From NCBI RefSeq assembly GCF_000498495.1, contig NZ_AVCS01000004.1, forward strand, positions 62,001-126,000: 64,000 nt of DNA, given 5' to 3'. The notes under the pieces were generated by a model. The model searched no databases, was not told where the DNA came from, and saw only the letters and a program-made list of their open reading frames with translations. Origin of the DNA: Flavobacterium enshiense DK69 (GTDB lineage: Bacteria; Bacteroidota; Bacteroidia; Flavobacteriales; Flavobacteriaceae). This document shows, one piece after another, positions 26,076 to 34,440 of this stretch (position 1 is its first letter; every line of letters starts with the position of its first letter). Made by a program: the position numbers and the translations under genes.

Positions 26076-27109
26076 TGGATCGTTTTCTGAAAATACATTC
26101 TGATTTTAAGTTTAACGGAAAACAATATGATTCAATCGGATTTTATTCGTTTGCCAAAGAAATAACAAATTCGGAAGAAGAGTTTGAAAGACATTTGTCC
26201 AAATTTGTTTTGGAATGGTTTGATGAAAACAACTATGTTGAAGTTACAACTTCCGGAACAACAGGAACTTCTAAAATAATCCGACTGAAGAAAGAAGCAA
26301 TGGTGAATTCGGCATTAGCTACAGCTGCTTTCTTTGATCTGAAGAGCAATTGTAAAGCTTTGCATTGTTTACCGATGCAATATATAGCCGGAAAAATGAT
26401 GTTGGTTCGTGCGATGGTTCTGGGCTGGGATTTAGATTTTGTAAAACCGGACTCCCGTCCGCTTGACGGAAATGAAAAAAACTATGATTTTGCGGCTATG
26501 GTTCCGCTTCAGGTGGAGAATTCGATTGAGCAGTTGCATTTGGTAAAGAAAGTAATTATCGGAGGAGCAAAATTGAATCCGGATTTATCCAATAAGTTGA
26601 AACAGCTTCCGGCGGATTTTTACGAAACTTACGGAATGACAGAAACCATTACGCATATAGCGGCAAAACGAATTCAGGATACTGCTTTTTCTGTATTGCC
26701 GGGTATTGTTATTTCTACAGATGAAAGAAATTGTCTGGTTATTGATGCTCCGAGGTTATCTGACATCAAAATCGTCACCAATGATGTAGTGGAGTTGCAG
26801 GATGGCAGTAAGTTTGTTTGGCTGGGTCGCTTTGATAATGTGATTAACAGCGGGGGAGTAAAGCTGTTTCCTGAAAGAATAGAGGAGAAGCTGGGACGAA
26901 AAATTCCTTATCGTTTTTTTGTCATCGGTAAACCCGATACTTCATTGGGAGAAAAACTGGTTTTGGTTATAGAGAGCAGTCCATATGAACTTGAAACATC
27001 TCTTTTTGATGATTTGGGTAAATTTGAAAAACCGAAAGAAATTTTGTTTGTACCTAAATTTTCCGAAACAGAAACCGGAAAAATAAAACGAGCAGAAACT
27101 ATAAAATAA
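26075..27109 (+). CDS. menE: o-Succinylbenzoate-CoA ligase, AMP-binding
   Basis: Short acyl-adenylate-forming enzyme of 344 residues, the length typical of Bacteroidota MenE. It activates o-succinylbenzoate to its CoA thioester in menaquinone synthesis. Motifs: TTSGTTGTSKIIRLKK (phosphate loop), YETYGMTETITH (adenylate binding), WLGRFDNVINSGGVKLFPERIE-like hinge region and a C-terminal catalytic Lys in ETGKIKR. It overlaps the upstream CPBP gene by one base. The other men genes are not in the window, so the exact substrate rests on family resemblance and size. Confidence 0.85.
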   Translation: MDRFLKIHSDFKFNGKQYDSIGFYSFAKEITNSEEEFERHLSKFVLEWFDENNYVEVTTSGTTGTSKIIRLKKEAMVNSALATAAFFDLKSNCKALHCLPMQYIAGKMMLVRAMVLGWDLDFVKPDSRPLDGNEKNYDFAAMVPLQVENSIEQLHLVKKVIIGGAKLNPDLSNKLKQLPADFYETYGMTETITHIAAKRIQDTAFSVLPGIVISTDERNCLVIDAPRLSDIKIVTNDVVELQDGSKFVWLGRFDNVINSGGVKLFPERIEEKLGRKIPYRFFVIGKPDTSLGEKLVLVIESSPYELETSLFDDLGKFEKPKEILFVPKFSETETGKIKRAETIK

Positions 27110-27112
27110 ATG

Positions 27113-27178
27113 AACCACAAAGCTGCCTTTTAATGTTCACATCGCCCACACGACGAAGGTTAAGCATGCTTTGTGGTT
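27113..27178. repeat. Long-loop inverted repeat
   Basis: AACCACAAAGC (27113-27123) and GCTTTGTGGTT (27168-27178) are perfect 11-bp arms around a 44-base loop, followed by ATTTT. It lies between convergent menE and the DoxX gene and may act as a terminator, but the long loop is atypical. Confidence 0.65.
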
Positions 27179-27213
27179 ATTTTGAAAAAAAGTAGTTTTG
27201 CTTTCGCTTTTAT

Positions 27214-27639
27214 TTATTGCTGCATTTTAAAATAATAATCTGCCGAGTGTTTGCCGCTTCCGTAGAAAAGGAAGAATATACAAACTAACAGTGAAACTGA
27301 TGCAAGAATGAAATTCTGAGTATAAAATGGTCCCATAAAGTTAACGGCAATCGCTCCGATTAAGATTGGTATTTGTGCCAAAATTGCCCATCTTGTAAGT
27401 AAACCGAAGATAATCATTATACCTCCCATCATATGTGCTGAAGCAATGTAATGAATCATTAACATCTCACTGCCAAAATTCTGCATCGAATTCAAAATAA
27501 TTTCATGTAGGTAATGTTTGTTTGTGATAAAAACACCCCCCATGACAATTAAAAAAATTCCAAGAGCCACCCGCAACACATCCAGCGGATAACTGGTATG
27601 TGAGTTTGCCCATTTATTTAAATTTTTTACAGTATCCAT
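27214..27639 (-). CDS. DoxX-family membrane protein
   Basis: A 141-residue protein with four hydrophobic helices (about 24-42, 62-84, 86-106 and 112-130) of the DoxX type: RVALGIFLIVMGGVFI, HMMGGIMIIFGLLTRWA and FILASVSLLVCIFFLFYG. DoxX-like proteins are small inner-membrane proteins, sometimes tied to redox stress, with no agreed activity. It appears monocistronic, convergent with menE and tandem with the M1 peptidase gene but separated from it by 222 bases with a terminator. No -7 element was found. Confidence 0.8.
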   Translation of the reverse strand: MDTVKNLNKWANSHTSYPLDVLRVALGIFLIVMGGVFITNKHYLHEIILNSMQNFGSEMLMIHYIASAHMMGGIMIIFGLLTRWAILAQIPILIGAIAVNFMGPFYTQNFILASVSLLVCIFFLFYGSGKHSADYYFKMQQ

Positions 27640-27803
27640 GGCTTCTCTTATTTGATTAGTTCTAAATTATTAATAACGAATTACTTATCGTAATTTTTCC
27701 GTCGAAAAGAACCTTAAAGTCGATGAAGTGTTTTTTTGTGTGGAATTGGCTATAAATAAAAATGATGCTATTAAAACCGGATAATTGGAGTAATAAAAAT
27801 AAA

Positions 27804-27829
27804 AAAAAATCCCGAAATTATCGGGATTT
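27804..27829 (-). terminator. Terminator of M1 peptidase gene
   Basis: On the minus strand AAATCCCGA and TCGGGATTT form a 9-bp stem followed by a run of T. It lies 32 bases past the stop at 27861. Confidence 0.85.
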
Positions 27830-27860
27830 AGATTTCATATAAATGGTTGTCTGAACAAGT

Positions 27861-29477
27861 TTATTGCTTGGAAATAGTGTAGAACATTTTCAGTTTGTTG
27901 AACTCTACCTTATCCATAGTTGCTTTAGGAATACTCTGCCAGTTGTTTGTAGTGTTTATTCTTGTTGTTTTTCCGTTTAGTGTATATTCTAATGGCATTA
28001 CAAAATTTGCTACATCGGTTTTCCAGCGTATTTCCACATTCTTTCCGTTTTGACGTACTTCTAATGCAGGAATGTTTTTATAACGTAAGTATTGATTAAA
28101 AACGGGAGTAAGGTTCATACCGGTTTCCTTATTGAAAAAAGTTACAACGGTTTCGGTATCGATGATTTTATGGCGATAGGTTTCAGAGTATTTCAAAATC
28201 ATTTTCCACCATTTGGCATCGTCATTTACAATGTGACGAATCGTATTCAACATTAAAGAACCTTTGTAATACATGTCACCGGAGCCTTCATTGTTTACGC
28301 CATAATGCCCAATAATCGGTTTGTCATTTCGAACGTTAGCACCTTGCCCGTTAACGTATTGTAATGCTTTTTCGTAACCCAGTGTGCATTCTACAAAAAC
28401 TGCTTCGGAGTAAGTTGTAAATCCTTCGTGGATCCACATGTCTGCAATATCCTTTGAAGTCACACTGTTTCCAAACCATTCGTGGCCCGTTTCGTGTATG
28501 GTGATGAAATCAAAAGTTAATCCTATGCTTGTGTGGCTGTTATCGCGACCTAAATAACCTTTTAGATATTTATTTCCGTAAGCAACAGCGCTTTGGTGTT
28601 CCATGCCTAAATAAGAAGTTTCAACCAATTTATAGCCGTCTTCTTTAAAAGGATAGGTGCCGAATTTCGATTGGAAGCAATCCATCATGCGTTTCACATC
28701 TGCTTCAAAATGTTTACGGGCTTTCTCTTCGTTCTCACGTAATACATAATAATCCAAATCCAATCCTTTATAATTGTCGTGAATATGAACATAATCGGCA
28801 ACATTAACAGTGATGTCATAAGTGTTTATCGGACTTTTAACTTCCCAGTCCCAACGTGTATATCCGTTTTTTAAATCTTCCGAACCTAAGAAACGTCCAT
28901 TAGAAACATTCATTAATCCGTTAGGAACAGCCACTTTAACAGAAGCTCCAAAATCTGGCTCATCACTTTGCGTATCTTTAACCGGATACCATAAACTTGC
29001 ACCGGTTCCTTGAACAGCAACACCGATCCAATCTTTACCCTGAGCATCTTTTTTGAACACAAAACCGCCATCCCACGGTGCATTTTTTGCAATCAATGGT
29101 TTTCCTGAGTAATAAAAACGGATTTTGCCTTCTTTTTTGATAGGCATAGTTCCGTTCAGGTCGATGAATACGGCGTGATTGTCTCTTTTGTATTTTAATT
29201 TCTTCTTATTGAAAACAATACTGTCCACATCCATGTTGTCGAACAGGTCGATTTGGATTTTGTTTGTCGGTTCAGCGATTTTAAATGTAATGTCATTATA
29301 ACCGACAATGGATTGAGTTTCAGGATTAATTTTGATATTTAAATCGTAACGCTGTACGTCAAAACTTGTACGTTCATGACGCAAACCGCCCTGAAGTGAA
29401 TCTTTTCTTGTGAAATTCTGAGCTGATACCTGTTGTAATCCTAAAAGGAGTAGGGAAGAGAATAGTATGTTTTTCAT
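27861..29477 (-). CDS. M1-family metallopeptidase, secreted
   Basis: Zinc aminopeptidase-like protein of 538 residues with a signal peptide (MKNILFSSLLLLGLQQVSAQ). An N-terminal beta domain (about 30-230) precedes the catalytic domain: the substrate-binding GMEHQS-type motif (SYLGMEHQSAVAYGN), the zinc site HETGHEWFGN near residue 327, and the downstream Glu in WIHEGFTTYSE. The third zinc ligand and proton-donor context are thus present. It lacks the long C-terminal ERAP-like domain, as usual for short secreted Bacteroidota M1 enzymes. Likely periplasmic or extracellular peptide trimming. A 41-codon ORF ends 3 bases upstream. Confidence 0.92.
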   Translation of the reverse strand: MKNILFSSLLLLGLQQVSAQNFTRKDSLQGGLRHERTSFDVQRYDLNIKINPETQSIVGYNDITFKIAEPTNKIQIDLFDNMDVDSIVFNKKKLKYKRDNHAVFIDLNGTMPIKKEGKIRFYYSGKPLIAKNAPWDGGFVFKKDAQGKDWIGVAVQGTGASLWYPVKDTQSDEPDFGASVKVAVPNGLMNVSNGRFLGSEDLKNGYTRWDWEVKSPINTYDITVNVADYVHIHDNYKGLDLDYYVLRENEEKARKHFEADVKRMMDCFQSKFGTYPFKEDGYKLVETSYLGMEHQSAVAYGNKYLKGYLGRDNSHTSIGLTFDFITIHETGHEWFGNSVTSKDIADMWIHEGFTTYSEAVFVECTLGYEKALQYVNGQGANVRNDKPIIGHYGVNNEGSGDMYYKGSLMLNTIRHIVNDDAKWWKMILKYSETYRHKIIDTETVVTFFNKETGMNLTPVFNQYLRYKNIPALEVRQNGKNVEIRWKTDVANFVMPLEYTLNGKTTRINTTNNWQSIPKATMDKVEFNKLKMFYTISKQ

Positions 29478-29480
29478 ATT

Positions 29481-29606
29481 TTAAAAATAAGTATAATATA
29501 GGTCTCTTAAAAAAAACATCCAAATTAATCTAATGATTATTAGTATTGTCATAATTGCACCGGGATGTGTCCAATCCCATTTGAATTTATTTTGTTTGTT
29601 TTTCAT
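29481..29606 (-). CDS. Possible 41-residue membrane protein
   Basis: A short frame starting at an ATG right after the S41 gene's terminator and ending 3 bases before the M1 peptidase start. It encodes a basic, Trp-containing N-terminus (KFKWDWTHPGA), one hydrophobic helix (IMTILIIIRLIWMFFL) and a Tyr-rich tail. The layout (leader position, intergenic distance of 3 bases) and non-random composition suggest a real small protein co-expressed with the peptidase, but at 41 codons chance cannot be excluded. Confidence 0.42.
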   Translation of the reverse strand: MKNKQNKFKWDWTHPGAIMTILIIIRLIWMFFLRDLYYTYF

Positions 29607-29613
29607 AAAATTT

Positions 29614-29647
29614 AAAAAATCTACTGAAGTATAAGTAGTAGATTTTG
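29614..29647 (-). terminator. Terminator of S41 peptidase gene
   Basis: AAATCTACT (29617-29625) and AGTAGATTT (29637-29645) pair over 9 bp; on the minus strand the stem is followed by TTTAAATTTT. It lies about 38 bases past the stop at 29684. Confidence 0.65.
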
Positions 29648-29683
29648 TTATTTTGTTACGTTTTTTGGCGTAAGATTTCCTGA

Positions 29684-31234
29684 TTAATTATTGACTTTTA
29701 ATTGCTGCAGAATCCATTCCATTTCCGGATCCCTGCCTTCAATCCGATCTTCCAAAGTAGGTATAATAACCTTATCCGGAAATATGCCGCGTCCGTCAAC
29801 AATTGTTTCATAATTTGAGGAATTGACCATTAATCCGAAACGAATATTTAATTTGGAATGTGGAAGTTTGGAAACATACATCTTGCCGGCCACCGTCCCG
29901 TTGAACGCCCCTCCTGTCTCTTCTCCCACGAAAAAAGCTCTTCCGGAACCTTTAAGGTTTGAAGAAATAAGGCTGGATGCCGAAATACTTCCGCCATTAA
30001 TCAAAACATACATTGTACCTCCAAAAGCTATAGGACTAGTAGATTCTGGTTTTGTTTCCACACTGAAATAGTAGTTTCCGTCTGATTTTTTATGAGTTTT
30101 AAAAAACATATATGGATAATAGACTGGAGCGATTAAGACTTTGACTATCTTAATTCCGAAAGGACTGTCTCTAAAATACTCACCGCTTAGCATGCTTGTT
30201 TTTGAAACTACCTGGGAATCATCCATGAAAATGAACGTACCATCCGCTAAATAGGTGTACAGATAGGCTATTTCGTCAAGCCTTCCACCGGGATTATCTC
30301 TTAAGTCAAGAATCAGTGTTTTTGTGCCGTACCGGTGCATTTTGACGAAGCTCTCATTGTAAAATTCATAGTAATCTCCTAATGAAAACTCGTTGATTTT
30401 AAGAATCGCTACGCTGCTGTCTTTCTCGATGAACCGGAGATTTCTGTTGTATGTTTCTGTAAGTGGATCATATCCACGAGTATTTTTCTTGCTCTTTTCG
30501 GCTTTGTTTCTTGTTTTTTCTTTTTTCTTTCTTTGTTTGTCGGCTGTTTTAAGCGAATCGGTTTCGCTCCATTTAATTACCGTGTTTTTTAAAGTGTCAT
30601 TGTGTTTAAAAACATATTGTATGCTGTCCTGAATACCGTTTTCCAAAGTATAATAGATTGAAAAATTTCTTGATAGCTCATTTCTCTTAAAAGTTTGGTT
30701 AAAGCCATCTGCAGTGAATCGGGTAGTGTAGGTTTTGATCAGGTCAGATGTGTTTTTGTTGTTGATGATCAGAACTTCGGTACCTGGTTTGATGCTTTTG
30801 TTCTGTGAATTATTCTTAATAACATACATTTTGTCATTTTGAATATCGAATTCAAATTGAGATAATGGCCCGATCCCTTTTTTTGCATAAGCATCTCTTT
30901 CTTTTTTTGACAAGTGTCTCGGTAAAGGATATATGGTGGTGTGTCCTTGTTTTATGGCAGCAATAACCGGACTTATTTTTGCGTAAAACTCGACACTTGT
31001 CATAGGTTTAGTAATAGTCGATTTTAGGCTGTCAAATTTATAGTCGAGGGATTCTTTGCTGATGTACCAATATAGTTTAGGGTGCAGTTTTCGGAGTTTT
31101 TTATACGAATAATCAACATCAGCTTTTAAATTTTTCTCGGATATCATTTTTTCCGAAAAAAGATTTTTATTTCTGACCGAATTGCAACCTGTCAGTACAC
31201 TAAGTGCTAAAAAAACAAGGAATGTATTTTTCAT
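29684..31234 (-). CDS. S41-family peptidase lipoprotein
   Basis: C-terminal-processing-protease-like protein of 516 residues. The N-terminus is a lipoprotein signal with lipobox LTGC (Cys at about residue 17), so it should sit in a membrane facing the periplasm or outside. A helical N-terminal domain and a PDZ-like region are followed by a Lys/Glu-rich insert (about 232-250; KKKEKTRNKAEKSKKN) and the S41 catalytic core: LILDLRDNPGGRLDEIAYL near residue 308 and GGSISASSLISSNL, containing the nucleophile Ser, near 412, then GEETGGAFNGT. The charged insert is unusual but in frame. No operon partner; its own terminator follows. Confidence 0.88.
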   Translation of the reverse strand: MKNTFLVFLALSVLTGCNSVRNKNLFSEKMISEKNLKADVDYSYKKLRKLHPKLYWYISKESLDYKFDSLKSTITKPMTSVEFYAKISPVIAAIKQGHTTIYPLPRHLSKKERDAYAKKGIGPLSQFEFDIQNDKMYVIKNNSQNKSIKPGTEVLIINNKNTSDLIKTYTTRFTADGFNQTFKRNELSRNFSIYYTLENGIQDSIQYVFKHNDTLKNTVIKWSETDSLKTADKQRKKKEKTRNKAEKSKKNTRGYDPLTETYNRNLRFIEKDSSVAILKINEFSLGDYYEFYNESFVKMHRYGTKTLILDLRDNPGGRLDEIAYLYTYLADGTFIFMDDSQVVSKTSMLSGEYFRDSPFGIKIVKVLIAPVYYPYMFFKTHKKSDGNYYFSVETKPESTSPIAFGGTMYVLINGGSISASSLISSNLKGSGRAFFVGEETGGAFNGTVAGKMYVSKLPHSKLNIRFGLMVNSSNYETIVDGRGIFPDKVIIPTLEDRIEGRDPEMEWILQQLKVNN

Positions 31235-31400
31235 TTCAGAAGGATATTGAAAATCGGTACTCCTAAAATTACGAATTATTTTAAAAACTTATGTAATAGC
31301 TTGTAAGATAAATTGTTATCGCTAAAATGCTGGCAATAGTCTTGGAAAGCATTGAAAAAATAAAATTTAAAAAACGCACATATAATTGTACTTGTAAAAA

Positions 31401-31431
31401 AAACACCCTATGAATCAGGTCATAAGGTGTT
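31401..31431 (-). terminator. Terminator of lipocalin-like gene
   Basis: AACACCCTATGA and TCATAAGGTGTT pair with one mismatch; on the minus strand the stem is followed by TTTTTT. It lies 46 bases past the stop at 31477. The arm sequence resembles that of the terminator at 54611. Confidence 0.75.
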
Positions 31432-31476
31432 AGGTATACAGTTTAAGTGTGTAAATCCGTAGTGTTTGATTTGGAT

Positions 31477-31917
31477 TTATTCATTTACTCTTGTAAAAAT
31501 ATCAATTACTTTATCCGAATCATCAACCGTTCCAAATTGACTATCATAAAACATTTCATATTTTAAAGTTGTGCTATTAAGAGTAATAATTTTTAGTTTG
31601 TAATAAACTTCGCTAGAAGTGATTGTTATTATATTTCCTTTTTTTTCGAAAGATGCTTGATTAATATGGGTACTACAAGGAGTCTCTCCATAAGAAAGAT
31701 TTCGTATTAATTCTCCATTGTTGAGATACTCAAAGATCGTTTGCGATTCGCAATAGTTCGCAGTATAAGACTCCCCGCTAGATGGCATTACAGATCCTGT
31801 TTGTCTCCATTTTCCAATTAAAAGCTGTCTAGAATCGTCACTGGCATTGTCATCTTTTGAGCAAGATACAGATATCAAAAATCCAAGTATAAATAATAGT
31901 GTTTTATTGAATTTCAT
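31477..31917 (-). CDS. Lipocalin-like lipoprotein
   Basis: A 146-residue predicted lipoprotein with signal sequence and lipobox SVSC at about residue 19 followed by SKDDNASDD, the common Bacteroidota surface-lipoprotein start. The mature domain opens with LLIGKWRQTGS, the hallmark first strand of lipocalin-like domains, and continues as short beta strands with two Cys (YCESQ and TPCSTH) that could form a disulfide. Ligand and role are unknown. It is a single-gene unit between the carboxylase and S41 genes, in the same direction as both. Confidence 0.8.
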   Translation of the reverse strand: MKFNKTLLFILGFLISVSCSKDDNASDDSRQLLIGKWRQTGSVMPSSGESYTANYCESQTIFEYLNNGELIRNLSYGETPCSTHINQASFEKKGNIITITSSEVYYKLKIITLNSTTLKYEMFYDSQFGTVDDSDKVIDIFTRVNE

Positions 31918-31949
31918 TGTATGTTTTGCAATTAAATTAATTTTGAAGA

Positions 31950-33593
31950 TTACACCTGAATCACACCCAAATTAAAAGGTTTTTCAATAGGGGCGTGGTT
32001 AGCAGCCTCGATTCCCATTGAAATCCATTTTCTTGTATCCAATGGGTCAATGATGGCGTCGGTCCACAAACGGGAAGCTGCATAATAAGGAGAAACCTGC
32101 TCGTCGTAGCGCGATTTGATTTTATTAAATAATTCGGCTTCTACTTCTGGAGTAATTTCTTCTCCTCTTGCTTTCATTGCAGATTCTTCAATCTGTAATA
32201 ATACTTTTGCAGCCTGAGCACCACCCATTACGGCTAATTCGGCACTTGGCCAGGCAAAGATTAATCGAGGGTCGTATGCTTTTCCGCACATAGCGTAATT
32301 TCCTGCTCCGTAAGAGTTTCCAACTACAACAGTAAATTTCGGTACAACTGAATTGGCTACAGCATTTACCATTTTAGCTCCGTCTTTAATGATTCCTCCG
32401 TGTTCTGATTTTGAACCCACCATGAATCCTGTAACATCGTGTACGAATACCAACGGAATTTTCTTTTGATTACAGTTAGCAATAAAACGCGTGGCTTTAT
32501 CGGCTGAATCGGAGTAAATTACACCTCCAAACTGCATTTCGCTTGGTTTTGTTTTTGCTCCGGTTGTTTTCACAATTTTACGCTGGTTAGCTACAATTCC
32601 GACTGCCCAGCCGTCAATACGTGCATAAGCAGTGATGATGGATTGACCGTAACCGGCTTTGTATTCATCAACTTCAGAATTATCAACCAAACGCTTGATG
32701 ATTTCCATCATGTCATATTGTTCCGCTCTCGATTTTGGAACTAGTCCGAAGATTTCGTTTTCGTCCAATGCCGGTTTTTCAGCTTTTACTCTGTTGAATC
32801 CGGCTTTGTCATAATCACCAATTTTTCCAACAATGTTTCTTATGGTATCCAAAGCGTCTTTATCATCTTTCGCTTTATAATCGGTTACACCTGAGATTTC
32901 GCAGTGTGTTGTTGCTCCTCCTAGAGTTTCATTGTCTATTGTTTCACCAATTGCAGCTTTCACCAAATAACTTCCGGCAAGGAAAATACTTCCGGTTTTA
33001 TCTACAATCAGTGCTTCGTCGCTCATAATAGGTAAATAAGCACCTCCGGCAACGCAACTTCCCATAACGGCTGCAATCTGAGTGATTCCCATGCTGCTCA
33101 TGATGGCATTGTTGCGGAAAATACGCCCGAAATGTTCTTTATCAGGGAAAATTTCATCCTGCAATGGAAGGTAAACTCCGGCACTGTCAACCAAATATAT
33201 AATAGGAAGTTTGTTTTCCATCGCTATTTCCTGAGCTCGTAAGTTTTTTTTAGCGGTGATAGGAAACCAGGCTCCGGCTTTTACAGTAGCATCATTGGCT
33301 ACAACCACACATTGCTTTCCGTTGATATAGCCAATCTTAACAACAACACCTCCGGACGGGCATCCTCCGTGTTCTTTGTACATGCCTTCGCCTACAAATG
33401 CTCCGATTTCTATGTTTTTGGCGCCTTTGTCTAATAAATATTCGATACGTTCGCGGGCAGTCATTTTTCCTTCGCCGTGAAGTTTTGCTATACGTTTTTC
33501 CCCGCCGCCAAGTTTTACTTTGGCTAAACGCTGTTTTAAGTCGGAAAGTAAAAGTTTGTTGTGATCTTCGTTTTTGTTGAAGTTAATATCCAT
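31950..33593 (-). CDS. Acyl-CoA carboxylase beta subunit
   Basis: Carboxyltransferase subunit of 547 residues that transfers carboxyl from biotin to an acyl-CoA; cytoplasmic. Sequence signs: KLHGEGKMTARERIEYLLD at the N-terminus, GGVVVKIGYINGK, the acyl-CoA oxyanion-hole regions around AVMGSCVAGGAYLPIMSDE and VVGNSYGAGNYAMCGKAYDP, and the C-terminal DEQVSPYYAASRLWTDAIIDP. The last region, PYYAASRLW-DAIIDP, favours a methylcrotonyl-CoA or related branched-chain-type carboxylase over propionyl-CoA carboxylase. The biotin-containing alpha subunit is not in the window, so the substrate is not settled. Divergent from the DUF47-pit operon. Confidence 0.9.
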   Translation of the reverse strand: MDINFNKNEDHNKLLLSDLKQRLAKVKLGGGEKRIAKLHGEGKMTARERIEYLLDKGAKNIEIGAFVGEGMYKEHGGCPSGGVVVKIGYINGKQCVVVANDATVKAGAWFPITAKKNLRAQEIAMENKLPIIYLVDSAGVYLPLQDEIFPDKEHFGRIFRNNAIMSSMGITQIAAVMGSCVAGGAYLPIMSDEALIVDKTGSIFLAGSYLVKAAIGETIDNETLGGATTHCEISGVTDYKAKDDKDALDTIRNIVGKIGDYDKAGFNRVKAEKPALDENEIFGLVPKSRAEQYDMMEIIKRLVDNSEVDEYKAGYGQSIITAYARIDGWAVGIVANQRKIVKTTGAKTKPSEMQFGGVIYSDSADKATRFIANCNQKKIPLVFVHDVTGFMVGSKSEHGGIIKDGAKMVNAVANSVVPKFTVVVGNSYGAGNYAMCGKAYDPRLIFAWPSAELAVMGGAQAAKVLLQIEESAMKARGEEITPEVEAELFNKIKSRYDEQVSPYYAASRLWTDAIIDPLDTRKWISMGIEAANHAPIEKPFNLGVIQV

Positions 33594-33708
33594 TGTGCTT
33601 TATTTTATTAGCTGAAAAGATGTAATTTTGGTTGGCTAAAATACGAAACTTTTTATTCTGTAAAACAATCATTTCCCATACTTTTCTGACGCCTATGTTA
33701 ATTACGAA

Positions 33709-33740
33709 TTAACGTTGACTTAACGTTAACTTAACATTGA
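33709..33740 (+). promoter_or_regulatory. Three 11-bp repeats, Pho-box-like
   Basis: TTAACGTTGAC (33709-33719), TTAACGTTAAC (33720-33730) and TTAACATTGA (33731-33740) are tandem repeats with an 11-bp period, ending 5 bases before the -7 element of the phosphate uptake operon. The period and TTAACA-like half-sites resemble PhoB/PhoP operators. See findings. Confidence 0.6.
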
Positions 33741-33745
33741 ATAGA

Positions 33746-33753
33746 TACTTTTG
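33746..33753 (+). promoter_or_regulatory. -7 element of DUF47-pit operon
   Basis: TACTTTTG fits TAnnTTTG, 20 bases before the ATG at 33773. The -33 region is occupied by the tandem repeats and has no well-spaced TTG, as expected for an activator-dependent promoter. Confidence 0.6.
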
Positions 33754-33772
33754 CAGCCAAAATTAACATAAG

Positions 33773-34417
33773 ATGTCAATAAACAGTATTTTCCAATTTT
33801 TGGTACCAAAAGACAAAAAGTTTTTCCCCTTATTTGAGCAAGCTGCAAATAATTTAACCTTGTTAGCAGAGACTTTACACGAAGCTGTAAATGCTCCTAA
33901 AAATGAAAGAGAGAGTTATTATAAAAAAATTGAGGAGTTAGAGGCTAATATAGAAGAGATTACTCATAAGACTCATTTGGAATTAAGCAGAAACTTTATC
34001 ACGCCGTTTGACAGAGAAGATATCCATGCCTTAATTAAAGCAATTGACGATGTAGCGGATTATATGCATGAGGGTGGAAGCAGAATGCGTTTATATCAGG
34101 TGGAGAAAATCACCAAGTCTATTCGTAAGTTGACAGAAATCAATCTTGAGGCTTGTAAGTTAATTAGTAAGGCAGTTCATGAATTGAGAGATTTGAAAAA
34201 TCTTAAGTCAATAACCGATGCTTGTAAACGTATCAACAAATTAGAAAGTAAAGCAGACAGTGTTTTCGATAAAGCCGTAGCGGATATTTTTGAAAACGAA
34301 ACAGATGCTAAAAACGTTATTAAATACAAAGAAGTTCTTTCTTCATTAGAAACGGCTACTGATAAGTGTAAAGGCGTTGCGAATGTTTTAGAATCAATTG
34401 TTGTTAAGCATTCTTAA
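33773..34417 (+). CDS. DUF47 family PhoU-like protein
   Basis: All-helical cytoplasmic protein of 214 residues of the DUF47 (PhoU-related, Pit accessory) family. Visible signs are the long amphipathic helices, an E-x3-D pattern (EEITHKTHLELSRNFITPFDREDIHAL), typical for binding metal clusters, and DVADYMHEGGSRMRLY. DUF47 proteins are regularly encoded just before Pit transporters and are thought to modulate them. Here the gap to the transporter gene is 23 bases. Expression is probably controlled by the repeat-containing promoter directly upstream. Confidence 0.9.
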   Translation: MSINSIFQFLVPKDKKFFPLFEQAANNLTLLAETLHEAVNAPKNERESYYKKIEELEANIEEITHKTHLELSRNFITPFDREDIHALIKAIDDVADYMHEGGSRMRLYQVEKITKSIRKLTEINLEACKLISKAVHELRDLKNLKSITDACKRINKLESKADSVFDKAVADIFENETDAKNVIKYKEVLSSLETATDKCKGVANVLESIVVKHS

Positions 34418-34440
34418 TTCTTTTCAATCAGAAAGTATTT

